A DNA stretch of 64,000 bases from Syncephalis plumigaleata. Lineage: Eukaryota; Zoopagomycota; Zoopagomycetes; Zoopagales; Piptocephalidaceae. Positions 23,601 to 35,014 of this stretch are shown here, one piece after another. Where the stretch lies: positions 1,116,001-1,180,000 of the forward strand of contig JAIXMF010000006.1 of assembly GCA_025201365.1 (NCBI GenBank), written 5' to 3'. The notes under the pieces are model-generated. The model was not told the origin of the DNA, searched no databases, and worked only from the letters and a program-made list of their open reading frames with translations. A program made the translations under genes and the position numbers. The number at the start of each line of letters is the position of its first letter. Position 1 is the first letter of the stretch.

Positions 23601-26105
23601 ATGTCGTTCGTTAGTAATAATGACAATGGACATCGTTATAACAATAATGGTGATCCCAATATTACTCATATATCGGTGCCGGAACGTGCACACGTAGGTC
23701 CTGGTGCTAATGCGCGTTTCGACCTGACCGGCTACGAGACCGATGCACTTTCCCGACAAGGACCAATGTCTAATTACGCCGTAACCGAGTATAACGCGGG
23801 CGATCCCAACTACATGGAGGAGAAGCCGCGAACTGGCATGCAGCGCTTCTTTAAAACACGTCGTCGAATGTGCCTATGCATCTGCTGTTTGCTCACCTTG
23901 ATCATTATCGCCGTACTTATTCCGGTGGTTATTTTCGTTATTGTTCCCGCTATCGCTCAGTCCAATGTGAACGGTTCGAAAATGGTGATTACCTCGACGA
24001 ATATCACTAGTCCGCAAGAGGATTCGTTCGTTATGAAAATGGCCGGTATGGTTACGGATACCGGACCATTGGACGCGCAAATCGAAATGAAAGACAAGGT
24101 GACCATGTATTACAACGGAGAGGAGCTAGGTCGCATGGCCATGGATCCAATTAACGCCAAAGCAGGTGTGGGCGCCACACTTGATTCTGCACCGACATTC
24201 GAGGTCACCAACAAGGACGCATTCGGTCGTTTCTCCAAAGTGATGATGGGCGAGAAGAGTTTCACCTGGGTGATGAAGGGAATGGCGCGTGTCCGTGCCA
24301 TGGGCCTACTTACCATTGACAACATTAAACTGGAGAAAGAGCTGACGTTTGCCGGTAAGTATACGAGATTGGCTATTAGCCATTGTTGTTAAATGTCATT
24401 GCTAATCTATCGATTGCCACTGCTGTTAGGTATGCAAAACTTTTTGAATGTCAAGATTAAATCGTTCGACTTGCCTTCTAATCATCCACTTGGCGGTATT
24501 ACCATGAACGTCGAATCATCCATGGAGAATCCCTCGATCTTCGGTATGGAACTCGGCCAGTTGACCTTTGACATTTTCTACAAAGATGTCAGGATAGTCA
24601 CCGCTAATGCAACCGAGGTCAACCTGGTACCGGGCGTCAACGATCTAGCGATGAAGGGGAGAATGATACCGCAAGCACGTAGCGAGGATCTTGCTGTGGT
24701 GGGCACGATGTTCAGCGACTACATGAACGGCCGATCATCCGATATGAAAGTGGTCGGTGTAGCCGTGCGACCTACAGCCGATAGCAAGCCGATCACATGG
24801 CTACAAGCGGGATTCAACGGTCTGACGCTGAACGTCAAACTCGACAGCAAGGAGGACGGTCGACTCATTCAGAGCCTCGATCTTGGCCCGCTTGAGATGA
24901 AGTTCTCGCCGGCCAATGCATGGGCACCCGTTACATCGGCGCCTAATGTCGTGGCAGGATTCAAGATGCCATTTGGTTTCCCACTTGAAATGAAACAGGT
25001 CGAGCAGGACATTACCGCCTATGACAATGGCGTGGCCATGGCCACCATGAAGGTGCCAATGAGTAAGGCATCCGGTACATCGGCATCGGGTCAGATTGTC
25101 ACCGCCATCAGTAACATTCCAATGGAGGTGATATCGAGTCAACACGCTCGTTTCAGTCAATTCGTGCATGATCTAACACTCGGCACGGGTAAATCCATGA
25201 CAATGCGCGGCACCGTGTCATCAATCGCTGGTACGGCCATTGGTGATGTGCGTATCGACGGCATTAAACTGGACCAAAGTGTTAGCATGCAAGGATTACA
25301 AGGATTAGCCACGACACCACTCGTTGCCAGCGATGTTCATGTGCGAGGTGGTAATGCCGAGGCTATGGAAATTGCTCTCACCTGTACGATGACAAATCCC
25401 TCGAATATTGCCATGGACATTGGCGATGTTACCTTCCAGGTGTTCTCACAAGGTCAAGACGTCGGTCGTGCTGTTATTCGCAACATGCAACTGAAACCAG
25501 GAAGCAATAGCGTACCGAGTGTATTCTACTTCTCGCCTAAAACCGCGTCAGCTAAAGCGGCAGGTCGTGTTATGCTCGAGAATTTCATGAGCGGTGTCGA
25601 CCATCAAATTGGTATATCCGGATTTGAGGGCTCAACACCGGTTGCTTCATTGGTGCAAGGTCTATCCAAGTTGCGATTCACAACGTCGGTGCCGGCCATT
25701 CACGATCTTATGCTACGTGGATCGCAATACTCGCTCAATTTGTTGACGGTACCGTTCACGCGTAAATCCAAAGTACGCGTACAAATCTACAATCCGCTGG
25801 ATGCACCCGTCACCATCACGAAGATGAAGGGCACCATGGTGTCGAAGGGCGCCACGATCGGTACCATTGATCAGACATTCCCCAATGGTCAACTCGTACT
25901 ACCGCCGAAATCCTCGGTCTGGACACCAGTCTTCGACATGCGCGTTGCACTTAGTCTAGACGCCATTAAGATAGTGCTTACCTCGCCTAATGGCGCCATG
26001 GTCGTTGACGTCGACTCCTCGATGGAGGCATTCGTAGGTGGATACCCCATCAGTCTTAGCTACCGTCAAGCAGGTCTTAATGTCGAGAAGGTCAATACAC
26101 TTTAA
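23601..26105 (+). CDS. DUF3712/LEA2-like type II membrane protein
   Basis: Two exons, 23601-24354 and 24430-26105, giving 809 residues. The first 90 residues are hydrophilic and cytosolic. One transmembrane segment at about 91-119 starts with a Cys-rich border (CLCICC). The remainder is a large lumenal or extracellular part of repeated beta-rich LEA2-like units, recognisable by recurring blocks such as ITMNVESSMENPSIFGMELG, IALTCTMTNPSNIAMDIGDV and YNPLDAPVTITK. This is the fungal DUF3712 (AsmA-related) architecture. The S. cerevisiae vacuolar membrane protein Tag1, involved in ending autophagy, has a similar layout, so a vacuolar or lipid-related role is possible but inferred only. GC content and codon use match the neighbouring genes. 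Confidence 0.85.
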
Positions 26106-26174
26106 TGAATACGCTTACTATTATTTTTTTGATAAGGCTTAAGGTAGTATATTTTACGTAAATCATTGCCATTA

Positions 26175-26224
26175 GTTTATCTCGCTTTCTTAACATAATC
26201 TGTAATCAATGGAGCGAGATAAAC
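26175..26224. terminator. Perfect 12-bp inverted repeat in the 3' flank
   Basis: gtttatctcgct at 26175-26186 and its exact reverse complement at 26213-26224, 26 bases apart, 70 bp after the DUF3712 stop. It could form a hairpin in the 3' untranslated region. A role in 3' processing or mRNA stability is a guess. Confidence 0.5.
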
Positions 26225-26432
26225 CACTCAGTTAATAATAGCACTAATAATAATAATAACTGGCTCAGAAATAAACAATAATTTTCAGTTTATATTATTA
26301 AATAACGATTAAACGATTGCTTTATTTATGTATTTATATGACTATTATAATGATCGTAATACTAATAATAATAATAGAAATGAATGCTGGATGATGCTAT
26401 TGAAATATGCAATATGTATACTGTGGATTGTA

Positions 26433-27782
26433 TCATCTTAATCTGAATAAACGTCGAATAAGACTGGACATTTGCGATAGCCAACTATCAATCCATCGTA
26501 CAAGAATGGAGATAGGCCATGCTGGTCGACCAACAGCCGATTCAATATCCATGCTAGCAACTTGTTGCGCATTAATATTTGCTACACTCGATACTAGTGT
26601 ACTGCCAGGGTAGCCTCTTTGTCTTGCAACAGTCAAGCGATAGACCACCAATGAAAATACCAATAGAGTGGAATGCACAAATGCATGTCGTAAAAGTGCC
26701 TAATATGCGGTAAATGTCAACTAATATGTAAACACAAATGCCTCTATATCATTGCTTACTCGTAGCCAGCTGCGTGGACCTGTTCCGCGTGCTCTATCGG
26801 CTCTGCTTCGTGTTTCCGATTCACGTTTATGTTGCTCGATACGCTCCTGTATTGCTGTCAATTCCGTTTGCAATTTCTCTAATGTCTCCTCTGCTTGTCG
26901 AACATGCTCCAATCGTTCCTGCAATGCTGTCAGCGTGTTCTTGACATTCTCGTCAATTGATTCTACATCTCGAACGTTATTATCGGTTCTAGTAGATGTG
27001 CTGCTTATTATTGATGATTCATACGGTAATTGTGTATCATCATTAGTAGGCAAATGTTCCTCGGATTCTAATGGTGATGAATCATCAGTTCCATCGTGTA
27101 AAGCGTGCTCACTAATATCGACATCGTTAATGGTATTATATGTTCCGACATTGGCGATGTCTTCTTGTTGTGATGGTGGTGGTCTACTGCTGTCACTAGA
27201 AGCATTGGTATCAAATGATTTGATTTGCACTAGTAATTCAGTTGCCCTAGGATGATTGATATGCTTTTGTAAGTACTACATAGAATGCAATACACTATTA
27301 GCTAGACAGAATAAGTAATGCAATAAAATGTGCTTGCCATCATCACACTATCGACATAGCGTTGCTTAGCTTCGACAGATGATACTCCCATGAGTGACTT
27401 CCATGATTCCCTAGTGCCTCACATTATCATTAACTCAATGTGAAATGCTAATGATAATGCTGTGCTACATCATCATGTACTTTACCATTTTCCACGGCCA
27501 AGAGGGTCCCATCTTCCGGGACGTGATCGTGAGCAATCTCCCTTTGTGCCTTGCTTGAATAATCCATAAAACTATGCATGGCAATTAGTGTCAACACCAT
27601 TCTACGCGTATTGCTACACCACTAACTGAGTTGCTCTCGGCAAGCGATAGTCGTGGGAGTTTACCATCCTTGGATTCACCGCTCAAACGAGCAGGACGCT
27701 GACATTCACGCACAATACGACATGCAAGGTTGAATTGCCTATCAAGGGAAGTATACTGATCCGATGCACCTATTGAAGTCAT
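26433..27782 (-). CDS. Tail-anchored acyl-CoA-binding protein, ACBD5-like
   Basis: Five exons on the minus strand: 27627-27782, 27486-27571, 27347-27410, 26760-27275 and 26433-26699 (362 residues). The N-terminal acyl-CoA-binding domain is clear: LDRQFNLACRIV, FYGLFKQGTKGDC, RSRPGRWDPLGRGKWESW and KQRYVDSYLQKH. An acidic Ser/Asp-rich linker follows, then a coiled coil (residues about 190-245) and a C-terminal transmembrane segment near 284-300. This layout matches ACBD4/ACBD5, which tether peroxisomes to the ER and bind very-long-chain acyl-CoA. SFDTNASSD just after the domain faintly resembles an FFAT-type VAP-binding motif, which is weak evidence. Exon 1 uses a GTTAGT donor; it was chosen because it alone keeps the domain in frame. 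Confidence 0.88.
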
Positions 27783-29210
27783 TGCCACGATAATGGATAA
27801 TGACAGATGTCTTTTGCTTTGTTTGGTAGTTAGCGAGAAAGAGAGAGAGAAAGAAAGGAATGATTGCCGCTACTATTGCTGCTATTGTTATTCTTGATCC
27901 AGTGATATCGATATGTCGTTGTTGTTGTTGTCAACCAAAGACTATAACAATATAATTGCTCATGTCAACACTAGATCCTTGTTGTCTTTATTGGATAGTC
28001 TGTGTTGAACCAATTAGTGATTATACAATAATAAACCATGTGATTCAAGCATATTGTTGTCCATCCCATTAGACAAAAGATAAATGGGAAAATGTTGCAG
28101 CCCAATAGTCTGCTATCTAGTATGGATGAATGTTGAAGTTATCTCCTTATCCTATAACTAGAATGTATTCCCTTGATGTTCAATGGGAAGAATGCTCATA
28201 ATAGTAGCAACAGTAATAGTACATGCCATTTCATTGTATCGTGTTACTTGCTATTCCCGATCATTACCATCATTATCATGGTTAGTTATCCATACTAGTC
28301 ATTGGCGAGTAGTCCAAACTTTCACACATAACATCAATCCAATGGTCTATTATTGGTGATATCTGTATTTATTTGGAAATTAGTAAACTGAAATGGAAAT
28401 GGAACACGTATGGCAATGGTGTGCCTCAATAGCAGCCTTGTCAATGCCGCTTCATCTCTGATGCATTTGATCGGTCGACATTTGAATACCGAATACTGCT
28501 GCAACTTGTCCAAGAACATGTGTACGCCTTGTATCGTACATGTCCTTCCAGAAGAATACTATTGCCAAATGCGATCAGCAAAGCGGGTGCACTGATCTCG
28601 TTGATGGCTGGGCAAGCAACGATAAACAATAGAATGCTCGAGCCAATTGTGAGATGACCAAAGAACAGCACGTATATCACAAGTGGTACATGTCAGTTAT
28701 ACAGCTGTTCTATTCATATGTTGTATTCCTACTACACAACAGACATACTGCCTAAACTAAATAGTATAGCATTCGGTACATTTATAGGTCAATATCAAGT
28801 GACCATTTGTGGGAGTATAAGCATGGCGATAGCATGTCATAACTACATGTTAACTATTCCCTTGATTATCCAGGGAAATGACCGTTTTTGTATAGACACG
28901 GCATAGACCATTATATCGATAGGCCAATTTATGCTACCGTAATTAGATATTCCATTCTTGGCTTGAAAACAATTGCCACTGACAATGGTAGCGTTTATTC
29001 TTTACTCGTCGTAACAAGAAGTAGCAATCGATGTGTTTACAGTATAAATAGATCAGTGTATTCTGACAAGTTTATTGGAATATCATCGCAAACCAAAAAC
29101 CTACCACATCCTCTTGTCTAATATCTGACCACTTTTTAGCTTCACAAGCATTGTATTTACAATACTCTACTGTTTATTTACTTTCACCACCACCACTAAT
29201 ACTAATCAAC
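27783..29210. other. Intergenic, no convincing gene
   Basis: About 1.4 kb of AT-rich sequence. A 79-codon minus-strand frame at 28441-28680 has a hydrophobic stretch, but its ATG context and lack of a recognisable family leave it unsupported. A GTTGTT microsatellite lies at about 27914-27931. No RNA gene seen. Confidence 0.5.
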
Positions 29211-29502
29211 ATGAAGTTCTCCACTGCCATCTTCGCTGTTGCCGCCCTCTTGGCCGTTGTCATCTCCGTTGAAGCCGCTCCCGGATTCACCAAGCCACCC
29301 ACCTCGGGTAGTCCATGTGTTATTGGCACCCCACCAGTTGGCTCTCTCGAATGTATCGATAATGGCGATGGTACCGGCACCTGGGGAAATCGCATGTAAA
29401 TACGGCTACAAGACACATCAATACAATAATACCTACTAGCATTTCAGCCATGTCTGTCTCGGTCCACATTCATCAATGAGCTGCAAGTCTATTGATGATT
29501 AA
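29211..29502 (+). CDS. Small secreted cysteine-containing protein
   Basis: Two exons, 29211-29395 and 29448-29502, encoding 79 residues. Residues 1-22 (MKFSTAIFAVAALLAVVISV, then EAAP) are a strong signal peptide. The mature part of about 55 residues has four cysteines (SPCVIG, LECID, HVCLG, MSCKS), enough for two disulfides, and ends in SIDD. I do not recognise a family. Intron 1 has a GTAAAT donor, a CTAG-rich branch region and a CAG acceptor; splicing extends the frame past an early in-frame stop and adds the last two cysteines, which supports it. Candidate extracellular effector, antimicrobial or cell-wall peptide; function unknown. Confidence 0.78.
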
Positions 29503-29787
29503 TTGACATACATGTGCATGCAACATTAGCGTACATCTTCTTATGTTGATACCTTCTAGTAATAATAAATTGTCATTGATTAGCTATTTATTTATTGTAT
29601 ATTCAAAGCAGTAACTAAGCATGACTAAAGAATAGGTATTAAAATGTAATTTTATAGTTGTGGTTATGCTTAACATATCAGCATTGTATAGTTGTAAACA
29701 CAAAAGATAATTTATTTATATATATTTACATGGTATTATGTGGATAGGATAGAATCGAAGAAATAGCCGTGATACAGCGAGTGTTAC

Positions 29788-30867
29788 TTATGGAATAGCG
29801 CATTTGAGTAAATGGGCCTGCTCTTTAACATGTTGCCATCTAAATGCCTACAAATCGAGCGTATATATTGTTAGCTTTTCTCATTCTCGCTTAATAGTCA
29901 ACTATTCTAAATGTATTATTATTATTATTACCTTAATCTCATCTAAAGCTGTCTCTAATTCTTGACGAGTCCAAAAGGCACGACTACGCTTTAGTGTGTC
30001 CAGTATTCCCTTCTCCACTGCCAATGAGCGTTCGCGTACCTCGTTTAGTAATTGAGCATTCGCCGATTGAACGGTCAATAATGCAGCGTCAAATCGTTTC
30101 CTATGCTTCTTTAGTATCTTTTGTATCGCCAGCTTATTCAATTCGGCATAAGTGACAACTCGTTGACCGAATGCCACCACTGCATCTGGTGTCAGTTGTG
30201 GAGATGTTGCACCCGGCGTGGTTGCCATCAATGATGCCGAAGCGGGTGTTATTGTTGCTGTTGTTGTTGTTGTTGTTGTTGTTGCTGCTGTTGATGGAAT
30301 AGATTCCGTAGGAGATGGACCACCCAATATTGCCGTTGTCTGTCCAAATAATGGTGAAGCTAAGGGTGAGATCGATGGACTGACGGAGGATGTCGCGCTA
30401 CCATAAGCATGTTTCTAATATTTATTCATTATTATTCCATTAGTATTTCTAATTGATCAAAGTAAAGAGGAACGAGTAATCACTTACTTGATAATCTTCG
30501 AAAAAGACACGCTGCTGTTGACTGCGTAATTGTCCCAGCAAATGTAGATAGAATGACTCGCATTTATCGGCTTGATTCCTTAACACCATGAAGAATGTGT
30601 CGTCGAGTTCCTCCAATTGAGTGATAGTCAACGCGGGTGGTGTGGCAACGGTAGTAGCATCCGATTGCTCGTCACAAGTAGCTTCAACGTCTTTACGGGA
30701 TGCAGTATCGGTGGGTGTCCTGTGCCACATTAATATCAAGTAGAATGGCGTTGCAATGCTACTTACTTTATAAATCCATGCAGCTTCTGCTTGAGCAACT
30801 TGTAATCCACGTAATGCCCGCGCCATTCCGCCTGTTGAGCCGACTTTAACTGTTTAGCAAACTTCAT
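29788..30867 (-). CDS. SPX domain protein
   Basis: Four exons on the minus strand: 30767-30867, 30488-30719, 29932-30414 and 29788-29847, encoding 291 residues. It begins with the SPX hallmark MKFAKQLKSAQQAEWRGHYV (then DYKLLKQKL). The second SPX part, SFYLHLLGQL, and the third part, LNKLAIQKILKKHRKRFDA, follow in order, separated by a low-complexity Thr-rich linker. The conserved lysines of the KKHRKR surface form the inositol-pyrophosphate pocket that reports phosphate status. There is no EXS, VTC or glycerophosphodiesterase domain after it, so this is a short SPX-only protein. The final exon of 19 residues is supported by frame and a TAG acceptor. Partner proteins cannot be inferred. Confidence 0.9.
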
Positions 30868-31279
30868 CTGCAATAGTACTTTTTGTCAAATAGTAGTACA
30901 ATAACCGTGTATTACAAGTAAGCAGAGTGGAAAGGTAGAAAAGGAGTATACGTTATAATAGTTCAAGGCAGTAGTGGTAGTAGTGGTGGTAATGGGCTGT
31001 TTGAAGAAAGAAGAATCAACTGTAGAGAGAAAGTAAGACTTCGAACCTTGCACTATTCAATGGGGGAATGACGTCTCTTTTGATCAGGTGCTTATTGGTA
31101 TTTATGTTGTGTGTGTGTGGAGAAAGAAAGTGAGGTGATCCGATCAAATGTCATGGTAATCGTATAAATTTACAGACTTTTTCCATCCAATTTGCGCAGT
31201 TAGCCATTTGTTGTTACGAATAAATAATAGTTATAATAACACTTACGTATTTTGTGGTGCGGCAGCGATAACTCCACGG
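30868..31279. promoter_or_regulatory. Upstream region of the SPX gene
   Basis: Contains purine-rich stretches, a GTGGTAGTAGTGG microsatellite near 30970 and a GTGTGTGTG run at about 31108. No phosphate-response element could be assigned by eye. Confidence 0.4.
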
Positions 31280-31477
31280 TTAATTTGATTTTCGTTGTTT
31301 GGACCCCCGTTGTCCTTGTCCTTCTTTCTTTGAACGCTTAGAAGGAACGGCACCTCGTTGGAATTGTGTTGGAATACGACTTCCATTACGAGCACTGTGG
31401 ATAATCTGAATGAAGTTCAGACATGCAGCCATATCCCGATTCCATAAACGATAATCAATAGCTACTTGTAAGTACAT
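31280..31477 (-). pseudogene. C-terminal remnant resembling a Fanzor/TnpB (OrfB) RuvC nuclease
   Basis: An open frame of 65 residues contains YRLWNRDMAACLNFIQII, then IPTQFQRGAVPSKRSKK and a basic tail. The NRD-x-A-x-x-N pattern followed by an x-R-x-P-x-x-F-x-R tail resembles the last RuvC motif and C-terminus of eukaryotic TnpB-like (Fanzor) proteins carried by DNA transposons in fungi. No upstream nuclease part or zinc ribbon is visible, so it is a short relic or a terminal exon whose 5' part is gone. A copy of the 60-bp dispersed repeat lies 165 bp on its 5' side. Family call rests on remembered motif similarity and is tentative. Confidence 0.45.
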
Positions 31478-31640
31478 GATATGGCAATATCCAACTATAC
31501 TAGTACACTCGTATCGTCTACCTTATAGAATTGATGATGATAGTTATCGCTATCAATAAATGATCCATTACTAAATACTGTATTGTTATTATTATCATGC
31601 TATATCAATTGGCATATCTACGATGATAATGATGTTAACT

Positions 31641-31720
31641 ATTGAGTAAATCTATTTATTAATAAACTGCAAAAGTTAAAGGATAAATGCGCAAATTGGG
31701 TGGAAAAACACTGTACTACT
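31641..31720 (+). repeat. 60-bp dispersed repeat, copy 3
   Basis: Nearly identical over about 62 bases to 44547-44616, sharing aaaagttaaaggataaatgc and gcgcaaattgg-tggaaaaac. The inner aaaagttaa block also occurs, inverted, at about 1806-1862 and 22171-22230. Confidence 0.8.
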
Positions 31721-32127
31721 GGCTTTAATTGATACATGCATTCATTCATTTACTCCTTATCCTTGGCACTTGGGCTCTTTTGCATGCATTTATATATGTA
31801 CACACCACCGTTATTCGTTTCTACATAAGTGGTGCCAGCAGCAGTCTATAGGCATATATATATACGTATATATGCGTCTATTGCTGCAACAACAAACTCT
31901 GTTTATACACATCTACCAACAACACACTATCAATTACTGGCAGGAGACTGATTGCATTTCATGGTTACCACCAGCATAACTGTTTGCTTCACGTAGTTTG
32001 CTGGCCATTTCGTAGGCCTACTACCGTTTATTCTTGAGCAATATACTCATATATATATATATAGGTGTTTTCATCGAATATAACTTGCTATCATAGTACA
32101 TAGTTTGGCCGTTACTTACGCAACACC

Positions 32128-34751
32128 ATGTCTTCATCCGCATCCTCCTTTTCCCCCGCTGAAACTGCTTCTTCCGCCGGTTTGTTTCCATCCCTTTCCC
32201 CTCAAGTAATGGATCCTGACACAAAGTATGGATACACCGACACTAAGGGATGGTTTGCCATTCTTTTATTCCTTGCTTGCTGGCTGATGATCGCTCGTAA
32301 CTGGGCCTTGTTCCCTATCGGACGTACTGCAGCCGCTCTAGTGGGAGGCTGTCTTATGGTATCGGCCAACATTATCACACCCGATGAAGCATTCAAATCA
32401 CTCAGTGGTGGTACGCTACTATTACTTACCGGTCTAATGATTATATTGGGTCGTTTAGAAGAGAAGGCAAGTACTGACTAGTGTACTGCGAGAACCTCAA
32501 CTAATACTTGCTATTACTATTGCTATTATTACCATCACTGCGTCGTATATTAGGGATTAATGAGTACATTACAACGTATGCTATTGGCAGGCGGTCCTAC
32601 TCGATCTGGCCTATTGTTACGTGTTAGCTTAGCATCAGCTTTAATGGGCGCATTCGTCATGAATGATGGCGCGGCCATATTCCTCACAGGTGTGATTATT
32701 GCTATTTGCGAGGAATACGATTTAGATATTGAACCGTATGCATTAGCACTGGTAAGTCTATCATCCTATTCGTGATAGTTATGTGTAAGCTAACCTTTTT
32801 CTTCTTTTTTCTGTAACACGAATGTTAGGCTACATCTGCCAATATTGGTTCGGCAGCTACCATTATTGGTAATCCGAAGAATATGATTGTTCAGGAACAG
32901 GTGCCAAATATCGATTTTCTTGCGTTTTTTGCTCGTATGGGACCGCCTGCACTGTTTGGTACACTAATCAATGCAGCATGTCTACTGTGGTATTATCGTG
33001 ATAGACTAAGCGGTGGTCGTCTATTACCACGTCGATCGGCGATCCATCGTGTGCGACAACGACAAGACACGTCTAATGAATCTGCACTGCAACCTCGTTT
33101 ATCATCGAGTATTGCGGTGAACTCACCGAATGTACAAGATTTGACCATTCCATTTGCGAATAATATAGCCTCCTACGGAACTATAGGATATCCTATCGTC
33201 TCGTCGTCATCAGCATCGGGGACATCATCAGCATCATCATCAACAAGTGGTAGTGATAATGAAGATGATGACGAGAACTTGGATGAAATGGAACGTCGCT
33301 TATTCTCGGGTGTGGCACTCGATACCGAGGAGAGTAGCGGTGACACCGATGAAGACGACGACAACGACGACAAACGATCGAGCAATAGTGAGCAAATACG
33401 ACAGCCCAATAGGATGACATCATTTTCGCAGTTCCTTCCATTTAGCGGGTTTCCTATCGTACAAGATGATCCGGAAGATGACGAAGATCTAATGGACAAC
33501 GAGACTACTCGACTACTACGCAGTGCGCAAAGACGCACCTCCAGTTATAATACTCTACGAGCCATGGCACTCCAACAAGGTTCAGCAGTGGGCAGTCTTA
33601 CCCATCTACCGAGTGATGTGGCAGGCGATAACATCTACAATAGCAATAGCAATATCAACAGTCGTAGCAATAGCAGTACTCGGTTGCCTCTCCATCAACG
33701 TGCAATGGGTAATGGAGAGAAACCAAGAGGGAGAAGCATAGTGAGACGACGCTCAACTGGTGACTCGATATTAGATCATAAATCGGATACACGACCATGG
33801 CTGGAGCATGAACACGATAACTGGCCGCCTACAACGAACATTGACAATTGGCAGGGTAGTGTGGCCGAGAGTATACCTCGATTCGAATGGCCTGCTATGC
33901 CAGCACGACATCAAACCGATACCGATGGCGATAGACTACAAGTGGGTGCGGGTGGTGCAGTGGATGGTACTCGCTTCAGTGCACCGGAAATCTCTTGGTC
34001 ATTCATAGGACCATCACCGGCTGGTCGACCGACACCTACTGCACGTATAGCCAGGGCATCTCGTCACTATTACGGCAGGATTATGAAGCGACTTTGTAAA
34101 CTGCTACCAGCTGGTGCGAGTAAATGGCTTCCCTCTCTCGAGAATACGCTGTTTACTATCATTCTACTTGGCATGTACCTCGGCTTCATCTATCGAATGC
34201 ATTTGGGCTTCACTTGCTTGACCGCGGGCATGCTTATTCTTCTGCTGAGTCGTAGCGATCCAACACGCCAACTAGTGGAGAACGTCAACTATCCCCTATT
34301 GGCCTATCTCTTTGGCATATTTATCCTTATTGCAGGTGTACGTCGCACGCCATTACCCGATGATCTATGGCGGCTATTCCGTCCTCTAGTCCAGAATGGC
34401 CATCGTGTCACCGAGGCGATAGGCTTATTAAGTCTAGCCTGTGCGTTATCTTTTGTTTTCACTTCTATTCCCGCCGTATTGCTGCTAGCACCACGTATAC
34501 CGAGTATGGGACCGGAATGGGCCAGTACCGATGGTTGGCTGCTACTAGCATGGTCAGTTACTCTGTGCGGTAATTGGACACCCTTCGGTAGTGTGGCCGG
34601 TCTAGTAGTTAGCGAGTTATGTCGCGAGTACTGTCAAGCAGCACCAGGACGTGGTAGATGGATTGGCGAGTTTACCGTTTGGTGGCGATTCGCTTGGTGG
34701 AGTACATGTCTCATACTACTAACTGGTGGAGCAATTATTTGTTTTGCATAA
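32128..34751 (+). CDS. ArsB/SLC13-type anion transporter with large acidic loop
   Basis: Three exons, 32128-32466, 32554-32751 and 32829-34751, encoding 819 residues. Intron 1 has a GC donor (GCAAGT) and a normal acceptor. The protein belongs to the ion-transporter superfamily (citrate transporter/ArsB/P-protein, Pfam CitMHS). The first half has several membrane helices and the signature SANIGSAATIIGNPKNMIV, matching the ANIGG-A-T-IG-P-N block of P-protein and ArsB. A hydrophilic central region of about 240 residues, rich in Ser, Asp and Glu, separates it from the second helical half, which carries a matching NWTPFGSVAGLVVSE motif. Substrate (arsenite, citrate, other anion) is not decidable. 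It is convergent with the BI-1 gene. Confidence 0.85.
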
Positions 34752-35014
34752 ATCATCATATGCTTCTTGTTTGTTCATTTTCTAATTAGTTTGCTTCTTG
34801 TTATTGTTGCAGAATATCGTAATTATAAAATTGCTGCTAGTATACTCGATTATTCTGGATTATTTGCAATTAGATACATTTATTACATAAATAGTTACGC
34901 GTAAGTATACAAAGCAAATGATTCATATGTACGATTATTGAATAGCAATTTATTACAATATATTTATGCTTAACCTCGTCATTGCTTATTTTTGGCTATT
35001 TCGCTACGTTCTAA

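Noticed and set aside
28441-28680. 79-codon hydrophobic minus-strand frame
   Set aside because: No convincing ATG context, splice extension or family; left as unsupported.
31030-31060. Start of a separate gene upstream of the SPX gene
   Set aside because: No open frame with coding character; treated as promoter sequence.
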